Source: Streptomyces marincola (GTDB lineage: Bacteria > Actinomycetota > Actinomycetes > Streptomycetales > Streptomycetaceae). Taken from it: a DNA stretch of 64,000 nucleotides. This document shows positions 1 to 8,881 of this stretch, piece by piece (position 1 is the first letter of the stretch; the number at the start of each line of letters is the position of its first letter). Location of the stretch: NCBI RefSeq assembly GCF_020410765.1, contig NZ_CP084541.1, positions 3,662,501-3,726,500 of the forward strand, written 5' to 3'. The notes beneath the pieces were generated by a model. The model saw only the letters and a list, made by a program, of their open reading frames with translations, ran no database searches and was not told the DNA's origin. The position numbers and the translations under genes are program-made.

Positions 1-101
1 GCCCCGGCGGCGCCGGAGACCGGCGGCGGCCCGGGCGACCCGGCGCCGCGCACATGCCGGCGACCTGTGCGATAAACAGCCTGCTGTCTCCCCCGGGGGT
101 C

Positions 102-107
102 TAGGCT
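102..107 (+). promoter_or_regulatory. -10-like hexamer of the GntR gene
   Basis: A TAGGCT hexamer ends 8 bases before the GTG start at 116, the spacing expected if transcription begins at or next to the start codon. A GGAG at 108-111 could also act as a close ribosome binding site. No convincing -35 box is visible. Confidence 0.35.
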
Positions 108-115
108 GGAGCGCC

Positions 116-775
116 GTGATCCAACGCAGCACCTTGCGCGAACAACTCGCCGACGCCCTGCGGGAGGAAATACTCGCCGGGCGGCTCGCCCCCGGCGGAG
201 AGTTCACCGTGCGGGAAATCGCCGAACAATACGGCGTGTCGGCGACGCCGGTGCGCGAAGCCCTGGTCGACCTCTCGGCCCAGGGCCTGCTCGAAGTGGA
301 ACACCACCGCGGCTTCCGTATCCGGCGTTTCTCGCTGACCGACTACCAGCACATGGTCGAGGCCCAGACGCTGGTCAGCGACGGGATACTGCACGTCAAC
401 CCGGAGTTAAGCGTGCGAGAGGCGGTGCCCGAGGCGTTCACCTCCATCCGCCGCCGCGCCGCGGCGGCCCGGCAGGCTGCCCGCGCCGGTGACCTGGACA
501 TCCTCATCGCCTACGACCTGCGCTTCTGGCGCGAACTCGACGCGCTGCTCGGCAACCCCCACATCGCCTCCTTCCTCGACCGGCTCCGCGTCGCCTGCTG
601 GGCGTTCACCGTGCCCCACCTGCGCCGCCAACCCCACCTGGCCGACCGGCTGTGGGCCGGCCACCTCGAACTCGCCGACGCGGTCGAACGCCGGGACACC
701 GCGGAGACGACCCGCCTGCTGCGCGCCCACCGCACCCACGCGCTCGCGCTGGCCGCCCAACTCACCGGGGCGTGA
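116..775 (+). CDS. GntR family (FadR/FCD-type) transcriptional regulator
   Basis: This 219-residue cytoplasmic DNA-binding repressor or activator has an N-terminal winged helix at residues 5-70, with the hallmark VSATPVREAL at about 41-50. An all-helical FCD-like ligand domain occupies about 80-215. The FCD metal-ligand pattern is only partly kept: a Trp (RFWREL) stands where the family often has His. The GTG start is chosen because the winged-helix N terminus fits the family length and a TAGGCT plus GGAG lie just upstream. Leu98 (in NPELSV) is encoded by the rare TTA codon at 407-409, so translation may depend on the bldA tRNA. The ligand and target are unknown. It sits alone ahead of an unrelated gene. 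Confidence 0.88.
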   Translation: MIQRSTLREQLADALREEILAGRLAPGGEFTVREIAEQYGVSATPVREALVDLSAQGLLEVEHHRGFRIRRFSLTDYQHMVEAQTLVSDGILHVNPELSVREAVPEAFTSIRRRAAAARQAARAGDLDILIAYDLRFWRELDALLGNPHIASFLDRLRVACWAFTVPHLRRQPHLADRLWAGHLELADAVERRDTAETTRLLRAHRTHALALAAQLTGA

Positions 776-810
776 GCGCACTCCAGGCCCTACGCTGGCG
801 GTACGCAACC

Positions 811-857
811 GTTCGAGAGAACGTTGAGAGAGCGTCGAGAGAACTTCGAGAGAGAGC
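811..857 (+). repeat. imperfect GAGAGA direct repeats in a 5' leader
   Basis: Four imperfect 11-12-base units with the core TCGAGAGAAC or TTGAGAGAGC lie directly between a TACGCT -10-like hexamer (791-796) and the GTG start at 864. They place several Shine-Dalgarno-like GAGAG stretches in the leader of the following gene. Confidence 0.55.
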
Positions 858-863
858 TGTGAC

Positions 864-1514
864 GTGGCCTGCGACCTCTGGCTGGTCCCCCTCGTCGATG
901 TGCTGTGCCACAGCCCCGACAACCCGTTCGCCGACGAACTGGCCGAGTACGACAGGGCGCTGGCCGAGGCCGGGCTGCCCCCGGTGCCCGTCTACGGGTA
1001 CGTCCCCGGCATGTCGGGCGCCGTCGCGCCGGTGGCGGGCTTCGACTACGCGGCGCTCCACCTGCTGCGCCGCGCGTACCTGCTCCAGCAGAGCGGCCTG
1101 CCCGTCACCCCCGTCGCGGAGCTGGACGGCGACTACCAGCAGTTGCTTGAGATGTTCGAGGCCGGCGCCCAGCAGGCGCACCTGGTGTGGCACTTCGACC
1201 ACGCGGGCGCGTACGTGCCCGTGGACTTCCCGCACCCGCTGGTCAACGAGTCGCTGCTGGCCGGCGGCGGCCCGCTGGGATCGAGCCACGGCCTGCTGCG
1301 CGAGCTGGAACGGGTCGCGCCCGTGCTCGGCATCGACCCGATGAACCCGCCTCCCGCCCCAGAACCGCCGCCGCGGCCCACCGCCCTGGAGGAGCCGGCC
1401 GCCGCGGCGGGGGAGGGCGACGGCCCGTTCGCGAGGGAACGGCACGTGTGGCTGGGCCTGCACGCCGCGGCCACCCGCAGCCTCGCCCAGGGGTCGATGA
1501 TCGTCTTCAGCTGA
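864..1514 (+). CDS. conserved hypothetical protein
   Basis: I do not recognise a family for this 216-residue protein. It opens with MACDLWLVPLVDVLCH, has a compact acidic/aromatic core to about residue 155, then a Pro/Ala/Glu-rich linker (about 155-180), and ends in a conserved-looking segment (RHVWLGLHAAATRSL). No signal peptide or membrane segment is visible. The GTG start follows a leader of repeated GAGAG elements that may serve as ribosome binding site. Codon use is typical of the chromosome, and it may share its direction but not its transcript with the GntR gene, since a TACGCT box lies in between. Confidence 0.65.
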   Translation: MACDLWLVPLVDVLCHSPDNPFADELAEYDRALAEAGLPPVPVYGYVPGMSGAVAPVAGFDYAALHLLRRAYLLQQSGLPVTPVAELDGDYQQLLEMFEAGAQQAHLVWHFDHAGAYVPVDFPHPLVNESLLAGGGPLGSSHGLLRELERVAPVLGIDPMNPPPAPEPPPRPTALEEPAAAAGEGDGPFARERHVWLGLHAAATRSLAQGSMIVFS

Positions 1515-1651
1515 ACGCGCCGCCTGAACGCGCCATCGGCCGCGCCCGGTGCCCGCCGCGCCCCGGGCGTTCCCCTGCCGCGGCTCAGCCAACCTGCGGC
1601 GCTCCCAGCCGTTCTGCCGCGTTCTGTGACGTTGTGACGTTTTCGATCGTC

Positions 1652-2356
1652 TCAGCCGTTCTCCGGCGGGCGCTGGCGCGGCATGCTGGGCCGCCCGCCG
1701 GACCGGTCCGCCGGGCGCAGCGACCCGCGCGCGAACGCGCCATCCGCGCGGCCCGCGCCCCCGCCCGCCCCGTGCCCCGGCGCGCACGCCCCCGGCCCAC
1801 CGGGCCCCACGGGCAGCGGCCAGCCGCCGCCCAGCGCACGCCCCCGTTCCGCCCGCTCCGCCCTGACCAGCTCCGCCACGTCGTCCGAGAACCTGCGCAG
1901 CACCGCGAGCCGCCGTTCCACCGCCTCGCCGCACACCCCGCAGAGGCCGCGGGCCCCGCAGGGCTCCTCGCACCCGTGGCAGCACCCGCCGCCGCGCAGC
2001 GCCTCCCCCGCCCAGTCCAGCCGCAGGGCCGCGAGCCGCTGCCGCACCGCCCCGGCCGTGGCGGCGTCCCTGAGCCACCCCGCCGTCAGCCCCAGGTACC
2101 GGTCGCACCCCACGCAGGCCGCCGCGCCGAGCAGCGCGAGACAGCAGAACCGGCCCGCCGCGCCGAGCAGCGGCAGCGCCGCGGCCCCCGCCACGCCGGC
2201 GACCGTCGCGCACCTCAGCAGCCGCGCCGCGCGGCGTTTCCACACCCGCGCGGCCAGGTACCGCTCCGCGGTGCGGACCGCGTCGGCCTCCGCCTCGGCG
2301 TACAGGTCCGCCAGCCGGCCGGCCGCCGCGCCCTCGGACATCTCGGGCAGGCTCAC
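1652..2356 (-). CDS. SLATT-like membrane protein with a cysteine cluster
   Basis: The 234-residue protein matches the layout of Streptomyces SLATT-domain proteins: an N-terminal helix with an AEADAVRTAERYL motif, then two close hydrophobic segments (residues about 50-85, around CATVAGVAGAAALPLLG and CCLALLGAAACVGC). The C-terminal helical part resumes with RRLAVLRRFSDDV. Inserted just before that part is a compact Cys-rich stretch (CCHGCEEPC...CGVCG, seven Cys and one His) that resembles a small metal-binding knuckle and is not part of the SLATT fold as I know it. The tail is Gly/Pro/Arg-rich. The GTG at 2356 has a good GGGGAGAG upstream; ATG at 2341 is an alternative start. The gene is divergent from purD. 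SLATT proteins are proposed in the literature to be pore-forming effectors; this function is inferred only. Confidence 0.6.
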   Translation of the reverse strand: MSLPEMSEGAAAGRLADLYAEAEADAVRTAERYLAARVWKRRAARLLRCATVAGVAGAAALPLLGAAGRFCCLALLGAAACVGCDRYLGLTAGWLRDAATAGAVRQRLAALRLDWAGEALRGGGCCHGCEEPCGARGLCGVCGEAVERRLAVLRRFSDDVAELVRAERAERGRALGGGWPLPVGPGGPGACAPGHGAGGGAGRADGAFARGSLRPADRSGGRPSMPRQRPPENG

Positions 2357-2529
2357 CCTCGCACTCTCCCCACACCAGGCCCGCGCCCGGACCGCCCCGG
2401 GCCGGGGAAGCCACCTTTCTAGTGCCTCCTGCGGTGCCCCGGGCGCCGCCCGGGGGCGGCCGGACGGGCCCGACCGGGCCCGGGCCCGCCGCCCCTCACC
2501 CGAAAGAGTGCCGGGCGGGCGGGCGCCGT

Positions 2530-2535
2530 TAGGGT
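2530..2535 (+). promoter_or_regulatory. -10-like hexamer of purD (possible leaderless mRNA)
   Basis: TAGGGT ends 8 bases before the purD GTG. There is no strong Shine-Dalgarno sequence, so purD may be translated from a leaderless transcript. Confidence 0.35.
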
Positions 2536-2543
2536 GGGGCAGC

Positions 2544-3830
2544 GTGAGAATCCTTGTCATCGGCGGCGGAGCCCGCGAACACGCCCTCTGCCACGCCCTC
2601 TCCCGGGACCCCTCGGTCACCGAGCTGCACTGCGCGCCGGGCAACGCGGGGACCGCGCAGGTGGCCACGCCGCACGAGGTCGACGCGCTGAACGGCGCCG
2701 AGGTCGCGGCGCTGGCCGGTCGGCTGCGGGCCGACCTCGTCGTCGTGGGCCCCGAGGCGCCGCTGGTCGCCGGCGTCGCGGACGCGGTGCGGGAGGCGGG
2801 CATCGCCGCGTTCGGGCCCTCGGCGCGGGCCGCGCGCCTTGAGGGCAGCAAGGCGTTCGCCAAGGAGATCATGGCCGCGGCCGGGGTGCCGACCGCGCGT
2901 TCCTACGTCTGCGCCACGCCCGAGGAGGCGGACGCGGCGCTGGACGCGTTCGGCCCGCCCTACGTCGTCAAGGACGACGGCCTCGCCGCGGGGAAGGGCG
3001 TCGTCGTGACCGAGGACCTGGCGCACGCCCGCGCGCACGCCCGCTCCTGCGAGCGCGTCGTCATCGAGGAGTACCTGGACGGTCCTGAGGTGTCGCTGTT
3101 CGCCGTCACCGACGGCGAGACCGTGCTGCCGCTCCAGCCGGCCCAGGACTTCAAGCGGGCGCGCGACGCCGACGAGGGCCCCAACACCGGTGGCATGGGC
3201 GCCTACTCGCCGCTGCCGTGGGCCGACCCGAAGCTCACCGACGCGGTGCTCGACACCGTGCTGCGCCCCACGGTCGAGGAACTGCGCCGCCGCGGAACGC
3301 CGTTCGCCGGGCTGCTCTACGCCGGTCTCGCCCTGACCTCGCGCGGCGTGCGGGTCGTGGAGTTCAACGCCAGGTTCGGCGACCCGGAGACCCAGGTCGT
3401 GCTCGCGCGGCTGCGCACCCCGCTGGCCGGGCTGCTGCACGCCGCCGCGACCGGCGGGCTCGACCGGGTCGAGCCGCTGCGCTGGAGCGACGGGGCCGCC
3501 GTCACCGTCGTGGTGGCGGCCGACGGCTACCCCGAGTCGCCGCGCACCGGCGACCCGGTGGAAGGGCTCGACGAGATCGAGGCCGAGGACGGCCCGGACG
3601 CGTACGTGCTGCACGCCGGCACGCGGCGCGACGACGCGGGCCGGGTGGTGAGCGCCGGCGGCCGGGTGCTGTCCGTGACCGCCGCGGGGCCCGACCTCGC
3701 GCAGGCCAGGGCGCTGGCCTACCGCGCCGTCGCCCGGGTGCGGCTCGCCGGTTCTCACCACCGCACCGACATCGCCGCCGCGGCGGCCGGAGAAATTCCC
3801 TCCTCTCCCCAGAGCCCCACCATCGAGTGA
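2544..3830 (+). CDS. purD: phosphoribosylamine--glycine ligase (PurD)
   Basis: This cytosolic enzyme joins glycine to phosphoribosylamine with ATP to give GAR, the second step of purine biosynthesis. The 428-residue length is normal. Visible landmarks are the N-terminal nucleotide-like fold (RILVIGGGAREHAL), the ATP-grasp core (VKDDGLAAGKGVVV near residues 143-156), GPEVSLFAVTDG, GPNTGGMGAYSP, and the metal-binding VEFNARFGDPETQ. The GTG start is fixed by the family N terminus. The much longer open frame upstream is not used. The gene is monocistronic in appearance and opposite to the SLATT gene; the other pur genes follow downstream in separate units. Confidence 0.97.
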   Translation: MRILVIGGGAREHALCHALSRDPSVTELHCAPGNAGTAQVATPHEVDALNGAEVAALAGRLRADLVVVGPEAPLVAGVADAVREAGIAAFGPSARAARLEGSKAFAKEIMAAAGVPTARSYVCATPEEADAALDAFGPPYVVKDDGLAAGKGVVVTEDLAHARAHARSCERVVIEEYLDGPEVSLFAVTDGETVLPLQPAQDFKRARDADEGPNTGGMGAYSPLPWADPKLTDAVLDTVLRPTVEELRRRGTPFAGLLYAGLALTSRGVRVVEFNARFGDPETQVVLARLRTPLAGLLHAAATGGLDRVEPLRWSDGAAVTVVVAADGYPESPRTGDPVEGLDEIEAEDGPDAYVLHAGTRRDDAGRVVSAGGRVLSVTAAGPDLAQARALAYRAVARVRLAGSHHRTDIAAAAAGEIPSSPQSPTIE

Positions 3831-4009
3831 CCGATCCGCCGACTCGCTGACGTGTGCGCCGCGCCCAACTAGGGTGCGGCGCAACGCCTTCCGCCCCTGC
3901 GGTCGCGCACCCGCACGGCGAACGGCCGTATCGCACGTTGCGGTGTCCGTGCCCGGTGCGACAGTGGGAGGAACGGCGGGACACGGCGTCGCACTGCGGA
4001 GGGCAGGGC

Positions 4010-5554
4010 ATGGGGCAGCGTAAGGCGCGAAACGCCGGACTCTCCGCGCGCGACCACGCGCTCGCCGTGCTCCGCGTGCGCAACAGCGCGCTGGCGCTCG
4101 CGCTGCTCCCGGCCGCCGTCGCGGTCGTGCTGTTCGCCTCGGGCGCGCCCGGCGCGACGGGCACGCTGCGCGCCCCCGTTTCCGTCCTCGCGGCCGTCGT
4201 CGCGCTCCTCGCGGTCGGGGCCGGCCTCATGATCTGCCGGGCCAGGCCGGCCGTGACGCCGACCGTTCCCCTGCCGGAGCCGGCCGCGCCCGCGCTGCAC
4301 GGCCTCATCCGCGACCTCGCCGACCAGCTCGACGTGCCCGCGCCGAGCGGCATCGCGCTCACCCCGGACTGCGACAGCTGGCTGGAGGAACCCGCGGGCC
4401 GCCCCGAGGGCGCGGCCCCCGTCCTGGTCATAGGCTCGCCGTTCCTGTGGTGGATGCGCGTCGCGGAACTGCGGGCGCTGCTCGCCCCCGTCGTCGCCGG
4501 GACCGGGCCCTCGGCCCACCCGGACATCGCCGCCGCGCGCCGCTGCGTCCGCGCCTGGGACGCGGCGGCGGGGCGCGCGGCGGGCGCCCGCGCGCTGCGC
4601 CGCCCGCTGGTGGTGGCGGCGGGCCGCCTCTCGCGCCTTCTGATGGGCCTGGCGGCGGCGCACAGCGCCGAGATGGAGCGCGGGGTGGCGGCAGCCGCCG
4701 CCGCTCGCGCCCAGGGCGTCGACCACGGGGTGCGCGCCGCCGCACAGGAACAGGTCGGCCTCGCCTACGCGGGCTGGGACCGCCTGCTGACCCGGGTCGC
4801 GCTGCCCGCGTGGCGCGTGGGCCGCTGGCCGCGCCGCCTGGACGCCGGCGTGGCCGCCGCCCTCACCGAACTGTCCCGCCGCGACCGGCTCGCCGAGGGC
4901 TTCGCCGCCAGGCTCGGCCAGCGCCCCGCGTGCGACCTGCTGGAAGAACCGGGGCTCGTCGACGAGCAGGTCTCGCTGCTCGCCGCCCGGCTGTTCCACG
5001 GCGTGCCGAGCGGCGGCGACGCGGACTGGGCCCCCGTCGACTGGACCGCCTACCCGGACGAGGTCGTCGACCGCATCTGGCGCGACCGGGCCGCGCGCCT
5101 CTTCGCGGTGCTCGACGCGGCCGAGACCCCCACGCTCTCGCGCGTGCTGACGCGCCTGGCGGACGCCGCGGGCAGCGACGCGACCGAGGCGCTGGCCGCG
5201 CGCCTCGGCGCGCACGCCGCGCGCGGCGACGCGGCGCGCGCCGCCGTCGCGGCGGGACACGCCCCGGGGGCGGCCGTTCCCCTGCCGCTGCCGCTGCAAC
5301 CCCCGCGCACCGGGCGGGACCTGCTCGTGGAGCACATATCCGCGGCCGTGTGCTGCGCGGCGGCGGACACGGCGGGCGCGGCGCCCGGCCTCGACTGGCT
5401 CGACGGACCTGTGCTGCTCGCGGGCGGCCACCGGCGCCGCGACGACCTGTCGGCGCCGGTGCACAGCCTGGTCGACGACGGCGACCCCGCGCCCCTGCGC
5501 GCGTGGCTCGCGGGCGCCGGCGTGCGCGCCGACAAACCGGTGCGGCTGGTCTGA
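4010..5554 (+). CDS. conserved actinobacterial membrane protein, M48-peptidase-like layout
   Basis: The 514-residue protein has two N-terminal membrane segments (about residues 24-48 and 56-73), then a long cytoplasmic helical region rich in Ala and Arg. The layout (membrane hairpin, then a segment ending with VLVIGSPFLWWM) recalls M48-type membrane peptidases, but I see no HExxH zinc motif, so an active protease is unlikely. Repeated helical blocks such as EQVSLLAARLFHG and RIWRDRAARLFAVL follow. ATG 4010 is preceded by GGAGGGCAGGGC. I recall a gene of this kind between purD and purC in S. coelicolor. Function unknown. Confidence 0.7.
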   Translation: MGQRKARNAGLSARDHALAVLRVRNSALALALLPAAVAVVLFASGAPGATGTLRAPVSVLAAVVALLAVGAGLMICRARPAVTPTVPLPEPAAPALHGLIRDLADQLDVPAPSGIALTPDCDSWLEEPAGRPEGAAPVLVIGSPFLWWMRVAELRALLAPVVAGTGPSAHPDIAAARRCVRAWDAAAGRAAGARALRRPLVVAAGRLSRLLMGLAAAHSAEMERGVAAAAAARAQGVDHGVRAAAQEQVGLAYAGWDRLLTRVALPAWRVGRWPRRLDAGVAAALTELSRRDRLAEGFAARLGQRPACDLLEEPGLVDEQVSLLAARLFHGVPSGGDADWAPVDWTAYPDEVVDRIWRDRAARLFAVLDAAETPTLSRVLTRLADAAGSDATEALAARLGAHAARGDAARAAVAAGHAPGAAVPLPLPLQPPRTGRDLLVEHISAAVCCAAADTAGAAPGLDWLDGPVLLAGGHRRRDDLSAPVHSLVDDGDPAPLRAWLAGAGVRADKPVRLV

Positions 5555-6066
5555 CCCCCGCCCGCTCCGGCTTCGGCGGCTCCGGAGGGCCGGGGGGTTC
5601 GGCGGTGCCGGGGCTCCGGGGGCCTGGCGTCCCGGCGGCTCTGAGGGCCTGGACAGGGGCGTCCCGGCGTTCCCCCGTCTCGGTGGCTCCGGGCCCCGGG
5701 CGCCCGCCCGGCCCGCGCCGCGCCCCGGGCGCCCGGCGGCGTCGTGCGCGCCGCGCGTTCACGAGCCCGTGCGCCACCCGTCACGCGGGGGCGCGAAAGC
5801 GTTGCTGTGCGCCGGGGGTCGGCGCGTTCGCGCGGCTTCGTGTCTCACGGACGCGATCCACGAGGTCGCGAACGCCTTGCCGTCGGCCATCGCCAGGGGA
5901 AACCGCGCCGATCCGTCCGCGAGGGCTCGACACACCCGCCGCCCGGCGCCACTATCGGGCCAACACCGCATGCCGTTCCGGTGACGGGACGGTGACGTAC
6001 GGTCCCCCGGGTGTGGTGTGCTGGGAGGGCGCGCGCCGCGGAACCGGCGGGCGCGGGGAGGGGAGC
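5555..6066. other. 512-base intergenic region with no supported gene
   Basis: The first half is a low-complexity run of GGCTCCGG/CCGGGG-type words without codon-like structure on either strand. The second half is more ordinary. A possible -10 (TACGGT, 5998-6003) and a GGGGAGGGGAG ribosome binding site (about 6055-6065) serve the next gene. I found no riboswitch or tRNA. Confidence 0.5.
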
Positions 6067-7524
6067 GTGAACGAGAGCACCGAGCGGGTCCGGCGCTGGG
6101 CGTCCGGGGCGCTCACGCACGCCGTGTCCGACCCGTTCGGACAGGGTCCGCTGCCCTGGCTGCGGGCCGGCGACGGGCCGTTGCGCACCGGCGGCCTCGG
6201 CCTGCCCGCCGGCCGGGCGGGCCGAGGGCCGCACGGCCCCCGGGCCGCCGACGACGTCGACTGCCAGATCAAAGGTTTCGTCAGCGAGGGAACGGTCGCG
6301 CCCGGCGCGTCGCTCGACTTCCGGGTCACGGTCGACCCGCCGCGCGAGTTCACCATCGACGTCTACCGCATCGGCTATTTCGGGGGCGACGGCGCCCGCC
6401 TGCTGCTCAGCAGCCCGAACCTGATCGGCATCCGCCAGCCGCCGCCGCTCATCGCCGGCCGCACCGTGTCCTGCCACCACTGGTGGCTGTCCTGGCGCCT
6501 CCAGGTGCCGCCCGACTGGCTGCCCGGCGCCTACGTGGCCGTCCTGACCACGGCGGACGGCGAGTTCAGGTCCCACGTGCCGTTCACCGTGCGCGACGAC
6601 CGGCCGGCCGACCTGTGCCTGATCCTGCCCGACATCACCTGGCAGGCGTACAACCTCTTCCCCGAGGACGGCCGCGGCGGCGCCAGCCTCTACCACGCGT
6701 GGGACGCGGCCGGCCGCCTCATCGGCGAGCAGAACGCGGCCGTCACCGTCTGCTTCGACCGGCCCTACGCGGGCGCGGGGCTGCCGCTGCACGCCGGCCA
6801 CGCCTACGACTTCGTCCGCTGGGCCGAGCGGTACGGCTACGACCTCTCGTACGCCACCGCCCGCGACCTGCACGCCGGGCGCGTCGACGCGTCCCGCTAC
6901 CGCGGCCTGGTGTTCTCGGGACACGACGAGTACTGGTCCGCGCCGATGCGCCGGGCCGTCGAGGACGCCAGGGACGGGGGGACCTCGCTGGTGTTCCTCT
7001 CGGCCAACACCATGTACTGGCAGGTTGGCCTGAACGCCCTGCCGTCCGGGGCCGGGGACAGGCTGCTCACCTGCCGCAAGCGCCAGGGCCCCGGCCGTTC
7101 CGCCCTGTGGCGCGACCAGGGCCGCCCGGAACAACTGCTGCTCGGCGTCCAGTACTCGGGTCCTGTACCGCGCCCGCACCCGCTGGTGGTGCGCAACGCC
7201 GACCACTGGCTGTGGGAGGCCACCGGGGCGGGGGAGGGCGACGAACTGCCCGGGCTCGTCGCGGGCGAGGCGGACCGCTACTACCCGCGCACGCCGCTGC
7301 CCGATTCGGTGAGCCGCGTCCTGCTGGCCCATTCGCCCTACCGCGACGAGTCGGGCGCCCGCAGGCACCAGGAGACATCCCTGTACCGGGCGCCGAGCGG
7401 GGCCTGGGTGTTCGCCTCGGGAACGTTCGCGTGGTCGCCCGCCCTGGCCAGGCCGGGCCACATCGACCACCGGGTGCAGAAGGCCACCGCGAACCTCCTC
7501 GACCGCATCTGCAAAGGCGACTGA
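6067..7524 (+). CDS. N,N-dimethylformamidase beta-subunit-like protein
   Basis: The 485-residue protein matches the C-terminal domain of the large subunit of N,N-dimethylformamidase, as found in many standalone Streptomyces proteins. An Ig-like beta-sandwich (IDVYRIGYFGGDGARLL...) is followed by a glutamine-amidotransferase-like alpha/beta domain, with WQAYNLFPEDGRGG, the central FSGHDEYWSAPMRR, and FLSANTMYWQV. These motifs hold the likely metal and catalytic residues (Asp, Glu, His, Tyr). No signal peptide or membrane segment is evident. The GTG start has a strong GGGGAGGGGAG just upstream. Actual amide substrates are unknown. It lies between the membrane protein and purC in the same direction. 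Confidence 0.78.
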   Translation: MNESTERVRRWASGALTHAVSDPFGQGPLPWLRAGDGPLRTGGLGLPAGRAGRGPHGPRAADDVDCQIKGFVSEGTVAPGASLDFRVTVDPPREFTIDVYRIGYFGGDGARLLLSSPNLIGIRQPPPLIAGRTVSCHHWWLSWRLQVPPDWLPGAYVAVLTTADGEFRSHVPFTVRDDRPADLCLILPDITWQAYNLFPEDGRGGASLYHAWDAAGRLIGEQNAAVTVCFDRPYAGAGLPLHAGHAYDFVRWAERYGYDLSYATARDLHAGRVDASRYRGLVFSGHDEYWSAPMRRAVEDARDGGTSLVFLSANTMYWQVGLNALPSGAGDRLLTCRKRQGPGRSALWRDQGRPEQLLLGVQYSGPVPRPHPLVVRNADHWLWEATGAGEGDELPGLVAGEADRYYPRTPLPDSVSRVLLAHSPYRDESGARRHQETSLYRAPSGAWVFASGTFAWSPALARPGHIDHRVQKATANLLDRICKGD

Positions 7525-7778
7525 GCACCCAGCGCCCGCGCCGCGGCGCGCGTCCGCCGGGCGCGCGCCGACCGAGGGGCGCGCGGTGGTGTTCCGGCGC
7601 CCGAGCGCCGGCGCCGGGGGAGCGCACCGTGTGTGCCGGCGCCCTCGCGCGGCGCGTACCACGCCCCCACCACACCGTCGGCCCTCGCCCGCGCCTCACC
7701 CGGGCGCTGAACGGGCGGCCGGCTGGGGAACAATGGGGACGCGCGGCCCAACCGTCCCAGAAGCCGCCAGGAGGCGTC

Positions 7779-8693
7779 GTGCCAGGATTCGTCGACAAGC
7801 CGGAGCCCGTTCGCGTACCGGGGCTTGTGCATGTGCACACAGGCAAAGTGCGCGATCTGTACCGGACGGAGACGGGCGACATCGTGCTCGTCGCGAGCGA
7901 CCGCGTGTCCGCGTTCGACTGGGTGCTCGCCACCCCGATCCCCGACAAGGGCCGCATCCTGACCCGGCTGTCCCTGTGGTGGTTCGACCAGCTCGCCGAC
8001 CTGGTGCCCAACCACCTGATCTCCACCGACCCGCCGCCCGGCGCCCCGGCCGACTGGGCGGGCCGCGTCATGGTGTGCCGCGCCCTGTCCATGGTGCCGG
8101 TCGAGGCCGTGGCGCGCGGTTACCTCACGGGCAGCGGGCTCGCCGAGTACCAGCGGGACCGCACGGTCTGCGGCCTCGCCCTGCCGCCCGGCCTGAGCGA
8201 CGGATCCGAGCTTCCGGCCCCCATCTTCACGCCCGCCACGAAGGCGGCCGTCGGCGAACACGACGAGAACGTCAGCTACGAGGAGGTCGCCCGCCAGGTC
8301 GGCCCCGAGACCGCGGCCCGTCTCCGCCAGGCCACGCTCGCGCTCTACAGCCGCGCCCGCGACATCGCCAGGGACCGCGGGATCATCCTGGCCGACACGA
8401 AGTTCGAGTTCGGCTACGCGCCCGACGCGGGCCCCGACGGGCCGCTGCTCCTCGCGGACGAGGTGCTGACGCCCGACTCGTCGCGGTTCTGGAGCAAGGA
8501 CGAGTGGGAGCCGGGCCGCCCGCAGAAGTCGTATGACAAGCAGGTCATTCGTGACTGGCTGACCTCCCCGGCCTCCGGCTGGGACCGCGCGGCCGACACG
8601 CCGCCGCCCGCGCTGCCGGAGGAGATCGTGGCGCGGACCCAGGAGCGCTACGCCGACGCCTACCGCATGCTCACCGGCACCGCCTGGTCCTGA
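7779..8693 (+). CDS. purC: phosphoribosylaminoimidazole-succinocarboxamide synthase (PurC)
   Basis: PurC condenses CAIR with aspartate and ATP to SAICAR in the cytosol. The 304-residue protein has all the SAICAR-synthetase landmarks: HTGKVRDLY (nucleotide loop), ASDRVSAFDW, PVEAVARGYLTGSG, ILADTKFEFG, DEVLTPDSSRFW and KSYDKQVIRDWL. The GTG start has a CAGGAGG ribosome binding site at about 7768-7774. An AACAAT hexamer around 7729-7734 may be its -10. The gene is separated from purD by two other genes and from purSQL by about 5 kb, so the pathway is expressed from several promoters. Confidence 0.97.
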   Translation: MPGFVDKPEPVRVPGLVHVHTGKVRDLYRTETGDIVLVASDRVSAFDWVLATPIPDKGRILTRLSLWWFDQLADLVPNHLISTDPPPGAPADWAGRVMVCRALSMVPVEAVARGYLTGSGLAEYQRDRTVCGLALPPGLSDGSELPAPIFTPATKAAVGEHDENVSYEEVARQVGPETAARLRQATLALYSRARDIARDRGIILADTKFEFGYAPDAGPDGPLLLADEVLTPDSSRFWSKDEWEPGRPQKSYDKQVIRDWLTSPASGWDRAADTPPPALPEEIVARTQERYADAYRMLTGTAWS

Positions 8694-8881
8694 CGCCCCG
8701 CGTTCCGCCCGCGCCCCGGCCCGCGGGCGGACCCGCCGTCCCGCGCCGGTACGTCCGCAAGCCGCCGAACCCCCCGCGCCCGAGCCGAAAAACACGCACC
8801 CTCGAACGCGCCCCGCGCCCGAGCCGGAACGTCCGCCGCCCGGCCCCGCCCGCGCTCAGAGCGCCGCGCCCGGCCCCGCGC

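Noticed and set aside
762..2414. 550-codon minus-strand frame across the first hypothetical gene
   Set aside because: It reads antisense to the 864-1514 gene and in a low-complexity Gly/Arg/Ala frame; only the SLATT frame further along is convincing.
1683..2543. N-terminal extension of the purD frame
   Set aside because: The purD family starts at RILVIGGG; the extension is opposite the SLATT gene and has no protein character.
5555..6066. Possible riboswitch or small gene in the gap before the formamidase-like gene
   Set aside because: I found no known riboswitch core, and the GC-rich repeats do not code for a plausible protein.
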